The notes under the pieces are model-generated. The model was not told the DNA's origin. It saw only the letters and a list, made by a program, of their open reading frames with translations, and did no database searches. From an uncultured Pelagibacteraceae bacterium (GTDB lineage Bacteria; Pseudomonadota; Alphaproteobacteria; Pelagibacterales; Pelagibacteraceae), in contig CACJPA010000008.1 in assembly GCA_902595105.1 (NCBI GenBank), forward strand, positions 1 to 40,764: DNA of 40,764 bases, read 5' to 3'. Shown here piece after piece: positions 8,289 to 17,234 of this stretch; positions within the stretch are counted from its first letter, which is position 1; each line of letters starts with the position of its first letter. A program made the position numbers and the translations under genes.

Positions 8289-9551
8289 TTATTTTATTTT
8301 ACTTTCTCTATGTCTTGCTGCTGCTAAGTTCGGTGATCCACCTAAAATAGGTTCCGTTATACTTAATGGGATAGGTAATGTTCTCTCTTTAAATCCTAGC
8401 ACAGGGAGAATAACTAAAAAATGTAAGAAATAATAGGCAGTGGCTACTCTTGCTATCAATAAATAAAGACCCTCTGCAGGCATTGCGCCCACGTAACCTA
8501 GAATTAAAACGTCTGCTACTAAAATCCAGTAAAATTGTTTGTACAAAGGTCTAAATACTGCTGATCTAATTTTTGAAGTATCTAACCAAGGTAAAGCTGC
8601 AAGTATTAAAATTGCAGATAACATCGCAACTACTCCAAGAAGTTTATCTGGCACTGATCTTAATATTGCATAAAAAGGTAACAAATACCATTCTGGTACT
8701 ATATGAGCTGGTGTTACCATAGGGTTTGCTTCTATGTAATTGTCAGCATGTCCTAAAATATTAGGCGTATAAAAAACAAAAAATGCAAAAACAATCATGA
8801 ACATTAGCAATGCAAATCCATCTTTAATAACAATATATGGATGGAATGGGACGGTATCTTTAGAAGGTTTTTTAATATCAATACCAACGGGATTGTTATT
8901 TCCAGGTACATGAAGCGCCCAAATATGTAAAACTACAAGACCTAAAATTAAAAAAGGAATTAAGTAGTGCAAAGTAAAAAATCTTGTTAAGGTTGGGTTA
9001 TCAACTGAGTATCCACCCCACAACCATGTAACTATACCTTCACCCACTAATGGTATTGCACTAAATAAATTTGTAATAACAGTAGCTCCCCAGAAGCTCA
9101 TTTGTCCCCATGGTAAAACGTAACCCATAAATGCAGCTGCCATCATCAACAAATAAATAATTATTCCTAAAATCCAAATAATTTCTCTTGGAGATTTGTA
9201 AGATCCATAAAATAACGATCTAAAAATATGAATATAAACTGCGAGAAAAAACATTGATGCACCATTTGCATGTATATATCTAATTAACCATCCGTAGTTC
9301 ACATCTCTCATTATGTGTTCAACACTTTCAAATGCCATGTCAGCATGAGCAATGTAATGCATAGCTAGAGTTAATCCTGTTATGATTTGTGTGATTAGAC
9401 AAAAAGTTAAAATTCCTCCAAATGTCCACCAATAATTTAAATTTTTGGGGGTAGGATAATCTGTTAAATGATTTGCAAGAGTAAGTAACGGCAATCTATC
9501 ATTAAACCACTGACCAACTTTAGACTTAGGTTTATAATCGTGATCACTCAT
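8289..9551 (-). CDS. petB: Cytochrome b of the bc1 complex
   Basis: Membrane subunit carrying haems bL and bH and the two quinone sites. The 420 residues contain eight or so membrane helices. Family landmarks include the histidine-bearing helix [38 protein letters not shown], the C-terminal Qo motif [14 protein letters not shown] (PEWY), and LDTSKIRSA. Only 1 bp and 7 bp separate it from petC and petA, so the three form one operon transcribed petA-petB-petC. Confidence 0.98.
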   Translation of the reverse strand: MSDHDYKPKSKVGQWFNDRLPLLTLANHLTDYPTPKNLNYWWTFGGILTFCLITQIITGLTLAMHYIAHADMAFESVEHIMRDVNYGWLIRYIHANGASMFFLAVYIHIFRSLFYGSYKSPREIIWILGIIIYLLMMAAAFMGYVLPWGQMSFWGATVITNLFSAIPLVGEGIVTWLWGGYSVDNPTLTRFFTLHYLIPFLILGLVVLHIWALHVPGNNNPVGIDIKKPSKDTVPFHPYIVIKDGFALLMFMIVFAFFVFYTPNILGHADNYIEANPMVTPAHIVPEWYLLPFYAILRSVPDKLLGVVAMLSAILILAALPWLDTSKIRSAVFRPLYKQFYWILVADVLILGYVGAMPAEGLYLLIARVATAYYFLHFLVILPVLGFKERTLPIPLSITEPILGGSPNLAAARHRESKIK

Positions 9552-9558
9552 AAATTTA

Positions 9559-10068
9559 CTATCCTATTTTAATTGTGTTTGCATTCACGAATTCATATTT
9601 AGGAACTTCCATATTCCAAGGAGCTGGTCCTTTTCTAATTCTTCCAGATGTATCATAGTGAGAACCGTGACAAGGACAAAACCATCCATTATAATCACCT
9701 TTGTCATTCAAAGGCACACATCCTAAATGAGTACAAACTCCTAGCATGACTAACCATTCAGGATTTTTTGCTCTATCCTCATCTTTTTCTGGATGAATTA
9801 ATTCCTCCATTTTTACAGATCTTGCTTCTTCGATCTCTTCTTTTGTTCTTCTTCTAATAAAAACTGGCTTTCCTCTCCACAGAACTGTAATTGTGTTTCC
9901 AGGTTGGACTGAACTTACATCAACCTCTGTACTTGCTAATGCTTTAACTGAAGCATCTGGGTTCATTTGATCTACCATAGGCCACACTACTGCTGCTGCT
10001 CCAACGGCACCTACAGCTGTGGTCGCTGTAAATAAAAAGTCTCTTCTTTTTGGCTTTTTGTCTGACAT
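9559..10068 (-). CDS. petA: Rieske iron-sulfur protein of the bc1 complex
   Basis: 2Fe-2S subunit of the bc1 complex, taking electrons from ubiquinol at the Qo site. A twin-arginine-type N-terminus (KPKRRDFLF) precedes the anchor helix. Cluster ligands are Cys112 and His114 in CTHLGC and Cys131 and His134 in CPCHGSHYD; Cys117 and Cys133 would form the stabilising disulfide. 169 residues is a compact but normal size. It is the first gene of petABC and diverges from trmL across a 91-bp gap. Confidence 0.97.
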   Translation of the reverse strand: MSDKKPKRRDFLFTATTAVGAVGAAAVVWPMVDQMNPDASVKALASTEVDVSSVQPGNTITVLWRGKPVFIRRRTKEEIEEARSVKMEELIHPEKDEDRAKNPEWLVMLGVCTHLGCVPLNDKGDYNGWFCPCHGSHYDTSGRIRKGPAPWNMEVPKYEFVNANTIKIG

Positions 10069-10159
10069 TTTTAATAATTTTTTGTTAAAAAATTAATTTA
10101 ATATACGATTTCTTATAAGATAAAAGTAATTTTTCTACTGAAAGAATGACACATTAAGG
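10069..10159. promoter_or_regulatory. Divergent petA / trmL intergenic region
   Basis: This 91-bp AT-rich gap is the only place from which both petABC and trmL-hemF-greA can be started. It contains a perfect 10-bp palindrome, TCTTATAAGA at 10111-10120, that offers a -10-like TATAAG on both strands. No convincing -35 boxes were found. trmL has an AAGG immediately before its ATG, closer than ideal for a ribosome site. The exact promoters are unresolved. Confidence 0.4.
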
Positions 10160-10618
10160 ATGAAACCTAGACCTAAAATTTCACTATACGAGCCTGATAT
10201 TCCACAGAATACTGCTGCTATTATAAGAACATGCGCCTGTTTAGGAGCTGAATTGGAAATTATTGAGCCATGTGGATTTTTATTAACTGACAAAAGGTTT
10301 AAAAGAGTTGTCATGGATTACATGGACTATAGTAAAATAAAATTTTATCAAAGTGCAGAACATTTTTTTGAAGAAAAAAAGAATCAAAGGATTGTTTTAA
10401 TGACAACCAAGGGTTCTATAAATTATACTAAATTTAATTTTAAAGCTGATGATACAATTTTATTTGGAAGAGAGAGTGCTGGTGTCCCTGAAAAGGTTCA
10501 TAAGCTAATTAGTGATCGTTTAAAAATTCCCATGAGTGAAAAAGCAAGATCTTTAAATATAGCCTCCTCAGTTTCAATAGTTTTGGCTGAAAGTTTAAGA
10601 CAAAATAATTTGATATAA
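10160..10618 (+). CDS. trmL: tRNA (cytidine(34)-2'-O)-methyltransferase
   Basis: SPOUT-class methyltransferase that 2'-O-methylates the wobble base of certain leucine tRNAs. It shows the N-terminal LYEPDIPQNTAAIIRTC, the middle block ILFGRESAGVPE, and the trefoil-knot SAM site IPMSEKARSLNIASSVSIVLAE. Its 152 residues match TrmL rather than the longer SpoU/TrmH enzymes. First gene of a trmL-hemF-greA run, with one base before hemF. Confidence 0.93.
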   Translation: MKPRPKISLYEPDIPQNTAAIIRTCACLGAELEIIEPCGFLLTDKRFKRVVMDYMDYSKIKFYQSAEHFFEEKKNQRIVLMTTKGSINYTKFNFKADDTILFGRESAGVPEKVHKLISDRLKIPMSEKARSLNIASSVSIVLAESLRQNNLI

Positions 10619-10619
10619 T

Positions 10620-11447
10620 ATGAACAATTCAATTAAAAAAGACCTAACAAGCAATTGGTTCAAATTATTACAAAATGCAATTTGCAATGACATACTTGAA
10701 TTAGAAAATAACAAAATTAAATTTAAATCAACTTCTTGGAAAAGAAACTCTCAAAAAGATGAGGGTGGTGGTGAATATAGAATTTTAAAAAATGGAAAAA
10801 TTTTTGAAAAAGTTGGAGTAAATTTTTCAAAAGTATATGGAAAATTTCCTAAAAAATTTCAAAAAAATATACCAGGAGCTGAGAAAGATCCTAGATTTTG
10901 GGCTTCAGGAATTTCAATAGTTATGCATATGCAAAATCCACATATTCCAGCTATGCATTTTAATACAAGATATATCAGTACTCAAAAAAACTGGTTTGGA
11001 GGGGGAATGGATGTAACCCCAGCCATCAAAGATGATAATGAAAAGAATAAATTTCATAAAACTTTGAAGTTAATGTGTGATCAACATAATAAAAAATATT
11101 ATAAAAAATATAAGAAATGGTGCGATGAATATTTTTATTTACCCCACAGAAAAGAAGCTAGAGGAATTGGGGGAATTTTTTTTGATTACAAAGATGATAA
11201 TTTCGAAAAAGATTTTAAATTTGTAAGAGATGTTGGTATTACATTTCAAATGATCTTTAATGAAATTATTAGAAAAAAAATTAAGAAAAAATGGTCTTTA
11301 AAAGAAAAAGAGAAGCAGTATATTAAGAGAGGTCGCTACGCAGAATTTAATTTACTTCATGACAGAGGAACTAAATTTGGATTACAAACTGGTGGTAATG
11401 TTGAAGGAATTTTAATGTCGTTACCTCCTTTAGCTAAGTGGAAATAA
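10620..11447 (+). CDS. hemF: Oxygen-dependent coproporphyrinogen III oxidase
   Basis: Aerobic haem-pathway enzyme that oxidatively decarboxylates coproporphyrinogen III to protoporphyrinogen IX. Signature sequences are seen: ISIVMHMQNPHIPAMHFNTR, WFGGGMDVTP, EARGIGGIFFDY, and near the C-terminus RGRYAEFNLLHDRGTKFGLQTGG. The 275 residues lie close to the usual 290-300. Haem made here would feed the bc1 complex next door and the oxidase at the far end of the window. Confidence 0.97.
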   Translation: MNNSIKKDLTSNWFKLLQNAICNDILELENNKIKFKSTSWKRNSQKDEGGGEYRILKNGKIFEKVGVNFSKVYGKFPKKFQKNIPGAEKDPRFWASGISIVMHMQNPHIPAMHFNTRYISTQKNWFGGGMDVTPAIKDDNEKNKFHKTLKLMCDQHNKKYYKKYKKWCDEYFYLPHRKEARGIGGIFFDYKDDNFEKDFKFVRDVGITFQMIFNEIIRKKIKKKWSLKEKEKQYIKRGRYAEFNLLHDRGTKFGLQTGGNVEGILMSLPPLAKWK

Positions 11448-11450
11448 AAA

Positions 11451-11927
11451 ATGGAAAAAGAACCTATAACTTTAAACGGGCTAAAAAAATTAGAGGAAGA
11501 ACTTATTTATTTAAAAGAAAAGAAAAGACCTGAAATAGTTGCCGCAATCGCTGAAGCAAGATCGCATGGAGATCTAAAAGAAAATGCAGAATATCATGCT
11601 GCAAAGGAAGAACAGTCTCATAATGAAGGTAGGATTACTGAAATAAACGATATATTAGCCAGAGCTAATGTAATCGATGTAACTAAATTAAATAATGAGG
11701 GTAAAGTAATTTTTGGATCAACTGTATATTTAGAAGACTTAGATAGTGGGGAAAAAATAAATTATAAAATTGTTGGAAAAGATGAAGCTGACTTAAAACA
11801 AAAATTAATTTTCTTTCAGTCACCAATTGGAAAAGGATTAATAGGAAAAAATAAAAGTGATCTTGTAGAAATAAGTACCCCTTCTGGGACAAAAAATTTT
11901 GAAATTAAAGACGTTAAATATATTTAA
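11451..11927 (+). CDS. greA: Transcription elongation factor GreA
   Basis: Factor that stimulates transcript cleavage by backtracked RNA polymerase. Shown by the 158-residue length, the N-terminal coiled coil with [19 protein letters not shown], the tip acidic motif in [15 protein letters not shown] (the Asp and Glu that reach the polymerase active site), and the C-terminal FKBP-like domain with [13 protein letters not shown]. It starts 3 bp after hemF and overlaps the convergent cca gene by 4 bp at the stop codons. Confidence 0.96.
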   Translation: MEKEPITLNGLKKLEEELIYLKEKKRPEIVAAIAEARSHGDLKENAEYHAAKEEQSHNEGRITEINDILARANVIDVTKLNNEGKVIFGSTVYLEDLDSGEKINYKIVGKDEADLKQKLIFFQSPIGKGLIGKNKSDLVEISTPSGTKNFEIKDVKYI

Positions 11928-13198
11928 CTTTTTGCAATTTTTTCAACCTGTTTATCTGAAATTTTAAATCCATTTTGAACCCAGGTTTCTTCTATGAGTT
12001 TTAACTTATTACCTAAAATTTTACCCTCAGGAATTTTATACTTAGACATTAAAATATTTGCTCCAATTTTTAATTCAGGCAATGTTTTGTTTTCATAAAT
12101 TTTAAGTAGTTTTAATAATTTATTCTCCACCTTACTTGAATAGAACAATTTAAAATTAATTATATCAATTACATTTTGTCTACCATTATAGTAAAATATT
12201 TTATTAAAATTTTTTTCTGTAAAACTTTTAATATTCATCTTTTCTTTGAAAAAATAATGAATTAATTTTAGCCTCTTTTGATCTTTTTTTGAGATTTTAA
12301 ATTTGTAAATGAAATAATCAGTATTGTCTGATTCATCAATAATCAGTAAGGCAATTACAAAAATAAAGTCAAAGTTGTTAATAACTTTAGAACTTAATGA
12401 GTTTAGCTTCTTAAAATGATTGATATTTTTAAATTGTGGAAATACCATTTCCAAAATTTCTAAACTTTGTTGATCTTGAAATAATTTGAGAAAATTTTTC
12501 GATTTAACAGTCTTTTTAAACTCATCTAATAATCTTTCTGAAGATAAGTTCGAAATGCCTTTAATATTTTTTTTAAAAATTTTAATTATCTCTGTTTGAT
12601 GCTTTTCATTTGAGTAATTAATATGAAAACGGAAGTATCTTAATATTCTTAAATAATCCTCTTGAATTCTTTTTTCTGGATCTCCAATAAATTTTAAAAC
12701 ACCTTTATTTAAATCTAGCTTACCATTTTGTGGGTCAAATAAATTTCCTAAACCATCAGAGTAAATAGCATTAATAGTAAAATCTCTTCTTTTTGAATCT
12801 TCTTTCCAATCAGAAGTAAATTCAACTTTTGCATGTCTTCCGTCTGTAGCAACGTCTTTTCTAAGTGAGGTAATTTCATAGTTTTTTTCATTAATTACTG
12901 CGGTTATTGTGCCGTGTTCTTTACCTGACTCAAAAAATTTTATTTGGTGTTTATTTAGTGCATCACAAACTTCATCTGGAGTAATGTTAGTTGCTAAATC
13001 AATGTCATCTACTTCTTCTCGATTTATAATTTTTCTAATACATCCTCCAACAAATCTTAATTCACTATTTTTAGAATAATTGTTGATTGCTTCAAAAATT
13101 TTTTTTGCAGGAGTGTTAACGGATATGTTTTTTATATTTTTGCTAATATAATTAAGATTTTTGGACCTAAAAAAAATTTTATCTAAAAATTTATCCAT
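11924..13198 (-). CDS. cca: CCA tRNA nucleotidyltransferase / poly(A) polymerase family
   Basis: Class II nucleotidyltransferase that adds or repairs the 3' CCA of tRNAs. Key parts: FVGGCIRKI with the GG motif, the metal-binding DDIDLA (DxD), the NTP-recognition block [12 protein letters not shown], and the neck-domain segment [19 protein letters not shown]. The C-terminal half is poorly conserved and lysine-rich. The start lies 5 bp after the tRNA-Gln gene on the same strand. The two may share a transcript with ispE upstream. The poly(A) polymerase alternative is less likely given the length and alphaproteobacterial origin. Confidence 0.9.
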   Translation of the reverse strand: MDKFLDKIFFRSKNLNYISKNIKNISVNTPAKKIFEAINNYSKNSELRFVGGCIRKIINREEVDDIDLATNITPDEVCDALNKHQIKFFESGKEHGTITAVINEKNYEITSLRKDVATDGRHAKVEFTSDWKEDSKRRDFTINAIYSDGLGNLFDPQNGKLDLNKGVLKFIGDPEKRIQEDYLRILRYFRFHINYSNEKHQTEIIKIFKKNIKGISNLSSERLLDEFKKTVKSKNFLKLFQDQQSLEILEMVFPQFKNINHFKKLNSLSSKVINNFDFIFVIALLIIDESDNTDYFIYKFKISKKDQKRLKLIHYFFKEKMNIKSFTEKNFNKIFYYNGRQNVIDIINFKLFYSSKVENKLLKLLKIYENKTLPELKIGANILMSKYKIPEGKILGNKLKLIEETWVQNGFKISDKQVEKIAKS

Positions 13199-13203
13199 AT
13201 ATA

Positions 13204-13277
13204 TGGCTGGGGCGCTAGGATTCGAACCTAGGATGCAGGTACCAAAAACCCGTGCCTTACCGCTTGGCTACGCCCCA
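13204..13277 (-). tRNA. tRNA-Gln (TTG anticodon)
   Basis: Reading the minus strand from 13277 gives a full cloverleaf of 74 nt. It has a 7-bp acceptor TGGGGCG/CGCCCCA, a D arm GCC-AAGCGGTAA-GGC, an anticodon arm CGGGT-TTTTGGT-ACCTG with anticodon TTG, a 4-nt variable loop, a T arm CTAGG-TTCGAAT-CCTAG, discriminator G, and an encoded CCA (13204-13206). It closely resembles E. coli tRNA-Gln in the acceptor and D arms. The gene lies between ispE and cca on the same strand. Confidence 0.97.
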
Positions 13278-13280
13278 ATA

Positions 13281-13295
13281 TTATAGTTCCTATAA
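13281..13295 (-). repeat. Small inverted repeat before tRNA-Gln
   Basis: TTATAG-TTC-CTATAA, a perfect 6-bp stem with a 3-nt loop, 3 bp upstream of the mature tRNA 5' end. It could guide RNase P processing of an ispE-tRNA transcript. It could also be chance in AT-rich DNA. Confidence 0.3.
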
Positions 13296-13311
13296 CACAA
13301 AAAAAATAAAT

Positions 13312-14154
13312 TTATATAGTTTTTGATACATACAACCAACAATTTTTAAATTTCCTCTTAAATTGAACTTTTGCTAAATTACAGTCTTTGACTGATTTAT
13401 AGTACGCAATAACTGTGGATCCAGAACCAGTCATTCTTACAAACTCAGGATTCTTAGTCTTTTCTAAAAATAACTTAATCTTTTTTATTTGTGGGTATTT
13501 TGAAATTGCAACATCTTCTAAGGTATTACTTTGATTTTTTAAAAATTTATAACCAAACATATTTTTTTTTGGATTTTTAAATTTTGGTTTTGTAAAATTT
13601 GTAACATTAGAATAAATTTTTTTTGTCGCACAACCAAAATTAGGCTTTATTAAAAGCATATTTAAAATCGGGCAATTTAAAAATTTTATAATTTTATCAT
13701 TTGAAAGTAAGACTGAACTAGATGGTTCTATGCCCAAAATTACATCAGACCCTATTTCAGAGCAAACCTCCAAAATTTTATTTTTACTAATTTTAATTAC
13801 CTTTTTTTTATTTAATACATTTAAAATACTCGCAGCATTTATAGAACCTCCGCCAAGTCCAGCTTTTTGGGGAATATTCTTTGTTATAGAAACTCTAAAT
13901 TTTTGATTTATTAACAATTTTTCTCGATCTAATATTTGAAAGAGTTTTTGAACAGTATTTTTTTTTCCAATACCTTTCGCAAATTTCCCTTGAAAAGAAA
14001 TATTATGTTTTTCACCTCCTGTTTTTTTTATTGAAATAACATCATACAAATCAATAAAACTAATGATACTTTCAATTTTATGTAATGATTTATTTTTTCC
14101 AGTTACATTGAGAGCTAAATTGATTTTAGCATGAGACTTTAAATTTAATTTCAT
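13312..14154 (-). CDS. ispE: 4-diphosphocytidyl-2-C-methyl-D-erythritol kinase
   Basis: GHMP kinase of the MEP isoprenoid pathway, phosphorylating CDP-methylerythritol at the 2-hydroxyl. Family features: SHAKINLALNVTGK at the N-terminus with the catalytic Lys and Asn region, the glycine-rich ATP loop PQKAGLGGGSINAAS, ICSEIGSDV-type region (seen as CSEIGSDVILG), and C-terminal MTGSGSTVIAYY. The 280 residues are normal. Its ATG overlaps the stop of the upstream TPR gene by 4 bp (ATGA). The pathway's later enzyme IspH is also in this window. Confidence 0.95.
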   Translation of the reverse strand: MKLNLKSHAKINLALNVTGKNKSLHKIESIISFIDLYDVISIKKTGGEKHNISFQGKFAKGIGKKNTVQKLFQILDREKLLINQKFRVSITKNIPQKAGLGGGSINAASILNVLNKKKVIKISKNKILEVCSEIGSDVILGIEPSSSVLLSNDKIIKFLNCPILNMLLIKPNFGCATKKIYSNVTNFTKPKFKNPKKNMFGYKFLKNQSNTLEDVAISKYPQIKKIKLFLEKTKNPEFVRMTGSGSTVIAYYKSVKDCNLAKVQFKRKFKNCWLYVSKTI

Positions 14155-15839
14155 TGAATAGATTTTAAGCCAGTAATCAATTTTTTGTTTATATTTTCTC
14201 TCATATCATCTTCAGTATCATCAAAGCTCAACACACTATTCCAAAAATATCTTGCCTGAATTTTTTGATCTAGCTTCCACAATATATCTCCGTAATGATC
14301 ATTTACTATTGGATCATCTGGCATTAATTCAACAGCTCTTTTTAAATATTTTTCTGCCTCTTCATACTCATCAATCAGAAAAAATGCCCAACCAATTGAG
14401 TCAATAATATAGGGATCATTACTTTTTAAATTATAAGCTATTTTTAACATTTCCATCGCTTCATCTATTTTGTAATCACGTTCTAACCAAGAATAAGCAA
14501 GATAATTTAGTACATATGCATCATCAGGTCTTATCTGAAGCGCATGAAGTAAATCTTCATCTGACTTCTCATAATTACCTAATCTTTCGTAACTTCCACC
14601 TCTTCGATATAAAATATCTGATTTAATTACAGAGGTATCCTCTAGTGATGAAATTAATCTTGAGTAATAATCAATTGCAAGTTCATAATTTTTAGAGTTT
14701 TTGTAAAAATTTGCTAAATCAAAAATTATCTTTGGATTAGGTTTTTCAATATTTTTAAATTTAGACTCGATATAGCTTGTGCCCTTTTCATAATTTTGTT
14801 CTTTCACTATTATTTGTGCTTCTTTTTTAACTCTAAACCAATAATAAAATTCATCAGTCTCTTTAAATTTTCTTACTATTTTTTTTACCTTGCTGTATTC
14901 ACCATCTGCAAAGAAATTTTCTGAAACAAGTGATAAATTAAATTCAAATTTAGGATTTAAGTATATTGATAAATTTAAATAAAAATTTGATTTTTCAAAA
15001 TTATCTTGTGATGAATAAAGATTTGATATCAAAAATAAAAATTCACTAATTATATCATTGTGATTTCCACATGAGAAAATTTTTTCAAAACTTTTAAACT
15101 TATTATTATCTATCCAGCTTTTGGTTTGAGTTAACAAAAGTGTTGAGCCAATATAATCAATTTGATCTATTACAGACTTTGCCTGATCAAACTCCTTGTT
15201 CTGAATAAGATAATTTACATAAAAAAATATATATCTTGAATAATCACCTTGTTGACTATTAATTAAATTTAAAAAGAAAGAGCTGGTTCTTTGATCATTA
15301 TAATAACATCTTTGGAATGCCTCAGCTATTAATGATAAATTTCCAAAATTTTTCTTATTATGTAAAAGTTTTTTATTTTTAAAAGTGTAAATATACTGCT
15401 TTAAAGTCTCAAAAATTACTAGATTAATCCTATTATCTTCCTGAAATCTCAAACTTTGATCTAAGAAGATATCAGCTTTATCAAAATCATTTTTTTTCAA
15501 ACTATCAATTATTAACAAAATATATGCATCAAAAAAATCTGAGTTACTTTTTTTTGAGTTATTTTTTACAACATTTATTGCTTGTGCTACTTTGTTTTCC
15601 AATACAAGCGAATTAACATATCTTTTTAAATAATTGTCATGGCTGTTTAGTAAAACTTTACTTAAATTGAAATATTTTAAAGCTTCTGAATTATCTCTAT
15701 TTTCATAAGCTATAATACCTGAAAAATAATTAGATAAATCTCTTGAGTTGAAATCATTTAAACTTGTACTTTTAGAATAAACGGGTGTCTGATAGGATAA
15801 CGCTAATAATAATATGATTTTAAATATTTTAGATATCAT
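14151..15839 (-). CDS. Exported tetratricopeptide-repeat protein, function unknown
   Basis: A 562-residue protein with an N-terminal signal sequence (MISKIFKIILLLALSYQTPVYS) and then helical repeats. Clear TPR units occur in the C-terminal part: IIFDLANFYKNSKNYELAIDYYSR, DILYRRGGSYERLGNYEKSD, YVLNYLAYSWLERDY, IIDSIGWAFFLIDEYEEAE and DPIVNDHYGDILWKLDQ. This resembles the exported alphaproteobacterial TPR proteins that lie next to ispE. It probably sits in the periplasm or at the outer membrane as a binding scaffold, which is inference. An AAGGA ribosome site precedes the ATG by 4 bp. No catalytic domain is visible. Confidence 0.8.
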   Translation of the reverse strand: MISKIFKIILLLALSYQTPVYSKSTSLNDFNSRDLSNYFSGIIAYENRDNSEALKYFNLSKVLLNSHDNYLKRYVNSLVLENKVAQAINVVKNNSKKSNSDFFDAYILLIIDSLKKNDFDKADIFLDQSLRFQEDNRINLVIFETLKQYIYTFKNKKLLHNKKNFGNLSLIAEAFQRCYYNDQRTSSFFLNLINSQQGDYSRYIFFYVNYLIQNKEFDQAKSVIDQIDYIGSTLLLTQTKSWIDNNKFKSFEKIFSCGNHNDIISEFLFLISNLYSSQDNFEKSNFYLNLSIYLNPKFEFNLSLVSENFFADGEYSKVKKIVRKFKETDEFYYWFRVKKEAQIIVKEQNYEKGTSYIESKFKNIEKPNPKIIFDLANFYKNSKNYELAIDYYSRLISSLEDTSVIKSDILYRRGGSYERLGNYEKSDEDLLHALQIRPDDAYVLNYLAYSWLERDYKIDEAMEMLKIAYNLKSNDPYIIDSIGWAFFLIDEYEEAEKYLKRAVELMPDDPIVNDHYGDILWKLDQKIQARYFWNSVLSFDDTEDDMRENINKKLITGLKSIQ

Positions 15840-15843
15840 TTAA

Positions 15844-15856
15844 TCCTTGTAAGGTG
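15844..15856. promoter_or_regulatory. Back-to-back ribosome binding sites in a 23-bp divergent gap
   Basis: CCTTGTAAGG at 15845-15854 provides AAGGA on the minus strand (15848-15844), 4 bp from the TPR-gene ATG. On the plus strand it provides AAGGTG (15851-15856), 6 bp from TTG 15863. The plus-strand site decides in favour of TTG 15863 over the GTG at 15854 for the glycosylase gene. Confidence 0.55.
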
Positions 15857-15862
15857 AAAAAA

Positions 15863-16570
15863 TTGATAAATCAAAACGACAAATTAAACAAAGAATTAAT
15901 AAATACAATAGAAGCCAATTTTGTATTTGATAAAAAACCTATTAATAGGTTTTCTGAGGTCAAAAAAGAAAGTGATATCAGTGAAAGAAATAAACAAGAT
16001 TTATTAGAAAATCTAAAGAAACAATTAAATTCAATTGAAAATTGTAAACTAAGAAACAATTCCAAAAATATTGTTCTTGGAGAAGGAAATATTGATAGTC
16101 CTATAATGTTAATCGGAGAAGCTCCGGGTGAGATTGAAGACAAAGTTGGAAAACCTTTTAAAGGAGAAAGTGGAGAGCTTTTAGACAAAATGTTAATAGC
16201 AATAAATATCAAGAGACAAAATATTTATACAAGTTATGCAATAAATTTCAGACCACCAGAGGATAGAAAACCAACTTCGCAAGAAATTAAACGTTACTCA
16301 AACTTTTTAAAAGAACATATATCTATTGTTAATCCCAAAATTATAATTTTAATGGGTAGCACAGCTATGGAAGCTGTTACTGGAATTAATGAAAAAATAT
16401 CTTCAGAAAGAGGAAAATGGAAGGAAATAATTTTAAATAATAATACTTATCCTTTAATGATAACTTTTAACCCTTCTTATTTAATTAGATATCCAGATAA
16501 CAAAAAATATTCATGGGATGATTTAAAAAAAATAAGAGAAAAAGTTAAAGAGTTAAAATTAACAATTTAA
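15863..16570 (+). CDS. Uracil-DNA glycosylase, family 4-like, without most Fe-S cysteines
   Basis: Removes uracil from DNA. Motif A is LIGEAPGEIEDKVGKPFKG, followed by GESGELLDKML. Motif NIYTSYAINFRPPEDRKPT resembles the KCRPP region of family 4, and the C-terminal leucine-loop region is FNPSYLIRYP, where an HPSYLLR-type motif is usual. The protein has a single cysteine (in ENCKLRNN); family 4 enzymes normally use four for a 4Fe-4S cluster. TTG 15863 is favoured by AAGGTG at 15851-15856. The stop overlaps rnhB in TAATG. It could also be a member of another Fe-S-free UDG branch. Confidence 0.82.
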   Translation: MINQNDKLNKELINTIEANFVFDKKPINRFSEVKKESDISERNKQDLLENLKKQLNSIENCKLRNNSKNIVLGEGNIDSPIMLIGEAPGEIEDKVGKPFKGESGELLDKMLIAINIKRQNIYTSYAINFRPPEDRKPTSQEIKRYSNFLKEHISIVNPKIIILMGSTAMEAVTGINEKISSERGKWKEIILNNNTYPLMITFNPSYLIRYPDNKKYSWDDLKKIREKVKELKLTI

Positions 16571-17130
16571 TGAAATTAATAGCTGGTGTTGATGAGGTCG
16601 GCAGAGGTAGTTTAATAGGTCCTGTTTATGCTGCTGCTGTCATTCTAAAGAAATCTGCAGATCCTAAAATTTTAAAAGATTCAAAACTCTTAAGTAAAAA
16701 AAAGAGAGAATACCTTTTTAATTATATTAAAAAAAATTCAATTTGGTCATTAGGTAAAGCTTCTGTTAGTGAGATTGAAAAACTCAATATACTAAATGCA
16801 AGTTTACTGGCAATGAAAAGAGCTATACTAAAATTAAAAAAAAAACCAAATCTTGTATTGATAGATGGAAACAAAATTCCACTATTAGAAAATTATAAAT
16901 TAAAATCGATCATAAAGGGTGATAAAAAAATTCCATCAATTTCAGCAGCCTCTATAATAGCAAAGGTATCAAGAGATAGATTTGTTACTACTCTATCAAA
17001 AAGAAACAAAGGTTATCATTGGGATAAAAATTTTGGTTATGGCACCAAACAACATTTAAAAGCTTTAAAAAAACTGGGCATAAGTAAACATCATAGAAAA
17101 ACTTTTTCTCCAATATCTAGATTTACTTAA
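16570..17130 (+). CDS. rnhB: Ribonuclease HII
   Basis: Cuts RNA in RNA-DNA hybrids and at single ribonucleotides in DNA. The 186 residues begin with AGVDEVGRGSLIGPVYAAAV, supplying the DE catalytic pair and GRG motif. Further motifs are DSKLLSKKKRE, LVLIDGNKIP with the third acidic residue, and ISAASIIAKVSRDR. The gene overlaps the glycosylase stop by 1 bp and precedes ccrM, a pairing common in alphaproteobacteria. A second RNase H, type I, is encoded at 32675-33100. Confidence 0.96.
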   Translation: MKLIAGVDEVGRGSLIGPVYAAAVILKKSADPKILKDSKLLSKKKREYLFNYIKKNSIWSLGKASVSEIEKLNILNASLLAMKRAILKLKKKPNLVLIDGNKIPLLENYKLKSIIKGDKKIPSISAASIIAKVSRDRFVTTLSKRNKGYHWDKNFGYGTKQHLKALKKLGISKHHRKTFSPISRFT

Positions 17131-17169
17131 TACTACATCTAGTTATCATTTAAATTCAGTACACAAATC

Positions 17170-17218
17170 GAATCCAATTTTTTCAATCACAGGTTGACCG
17201 TAGAATCCATTTGGAGTC
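17170..17218. promoter_or_regulatory. Cluster of three GANTC methylation sites upstream of ccrM
   Basis: GAATC at 17170-17174, GAATC at 17203-17207 and GAGTC at 17214-17218 all match the sequence methylated by CcrM-type enzymes. The second lies in the spacer of the predicted ccrM promoter and the third overlaps its -10 box. By eye I found only eight GANTC sites in the first 7.5 kb of the window, so three in 49 bp is a strong concentration. Confidence 0.65.
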
Positions 17219-17222
17219 TAAT
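17194..17222 (+). promoter_or_regulatory. Predicted ccrM promoter
   Basis: TTGACC (17194-17199), a 17-bp spacer, then TCTAAT (17217-17222): each box matches the sigma-70 consensus at five of six positions. Transcription would start near 17229, about 6 bases before the ATG at 17235. No Shine-Dalgarno site would fit in the leader. This is the best-looking promoter in the window. Confidence 0.65.
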
Positions 17223-17234
17223 TAATCTTTACAA

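Noticed and set aside
13278-13285. TATAAT just upstream of tRNA-Gln as its promoter
   Set aside because: It ends only 2 bp before the mature 5' end, so transcription would begin inside the tRNA. Reading from ispE or a promoter further up is more likely.
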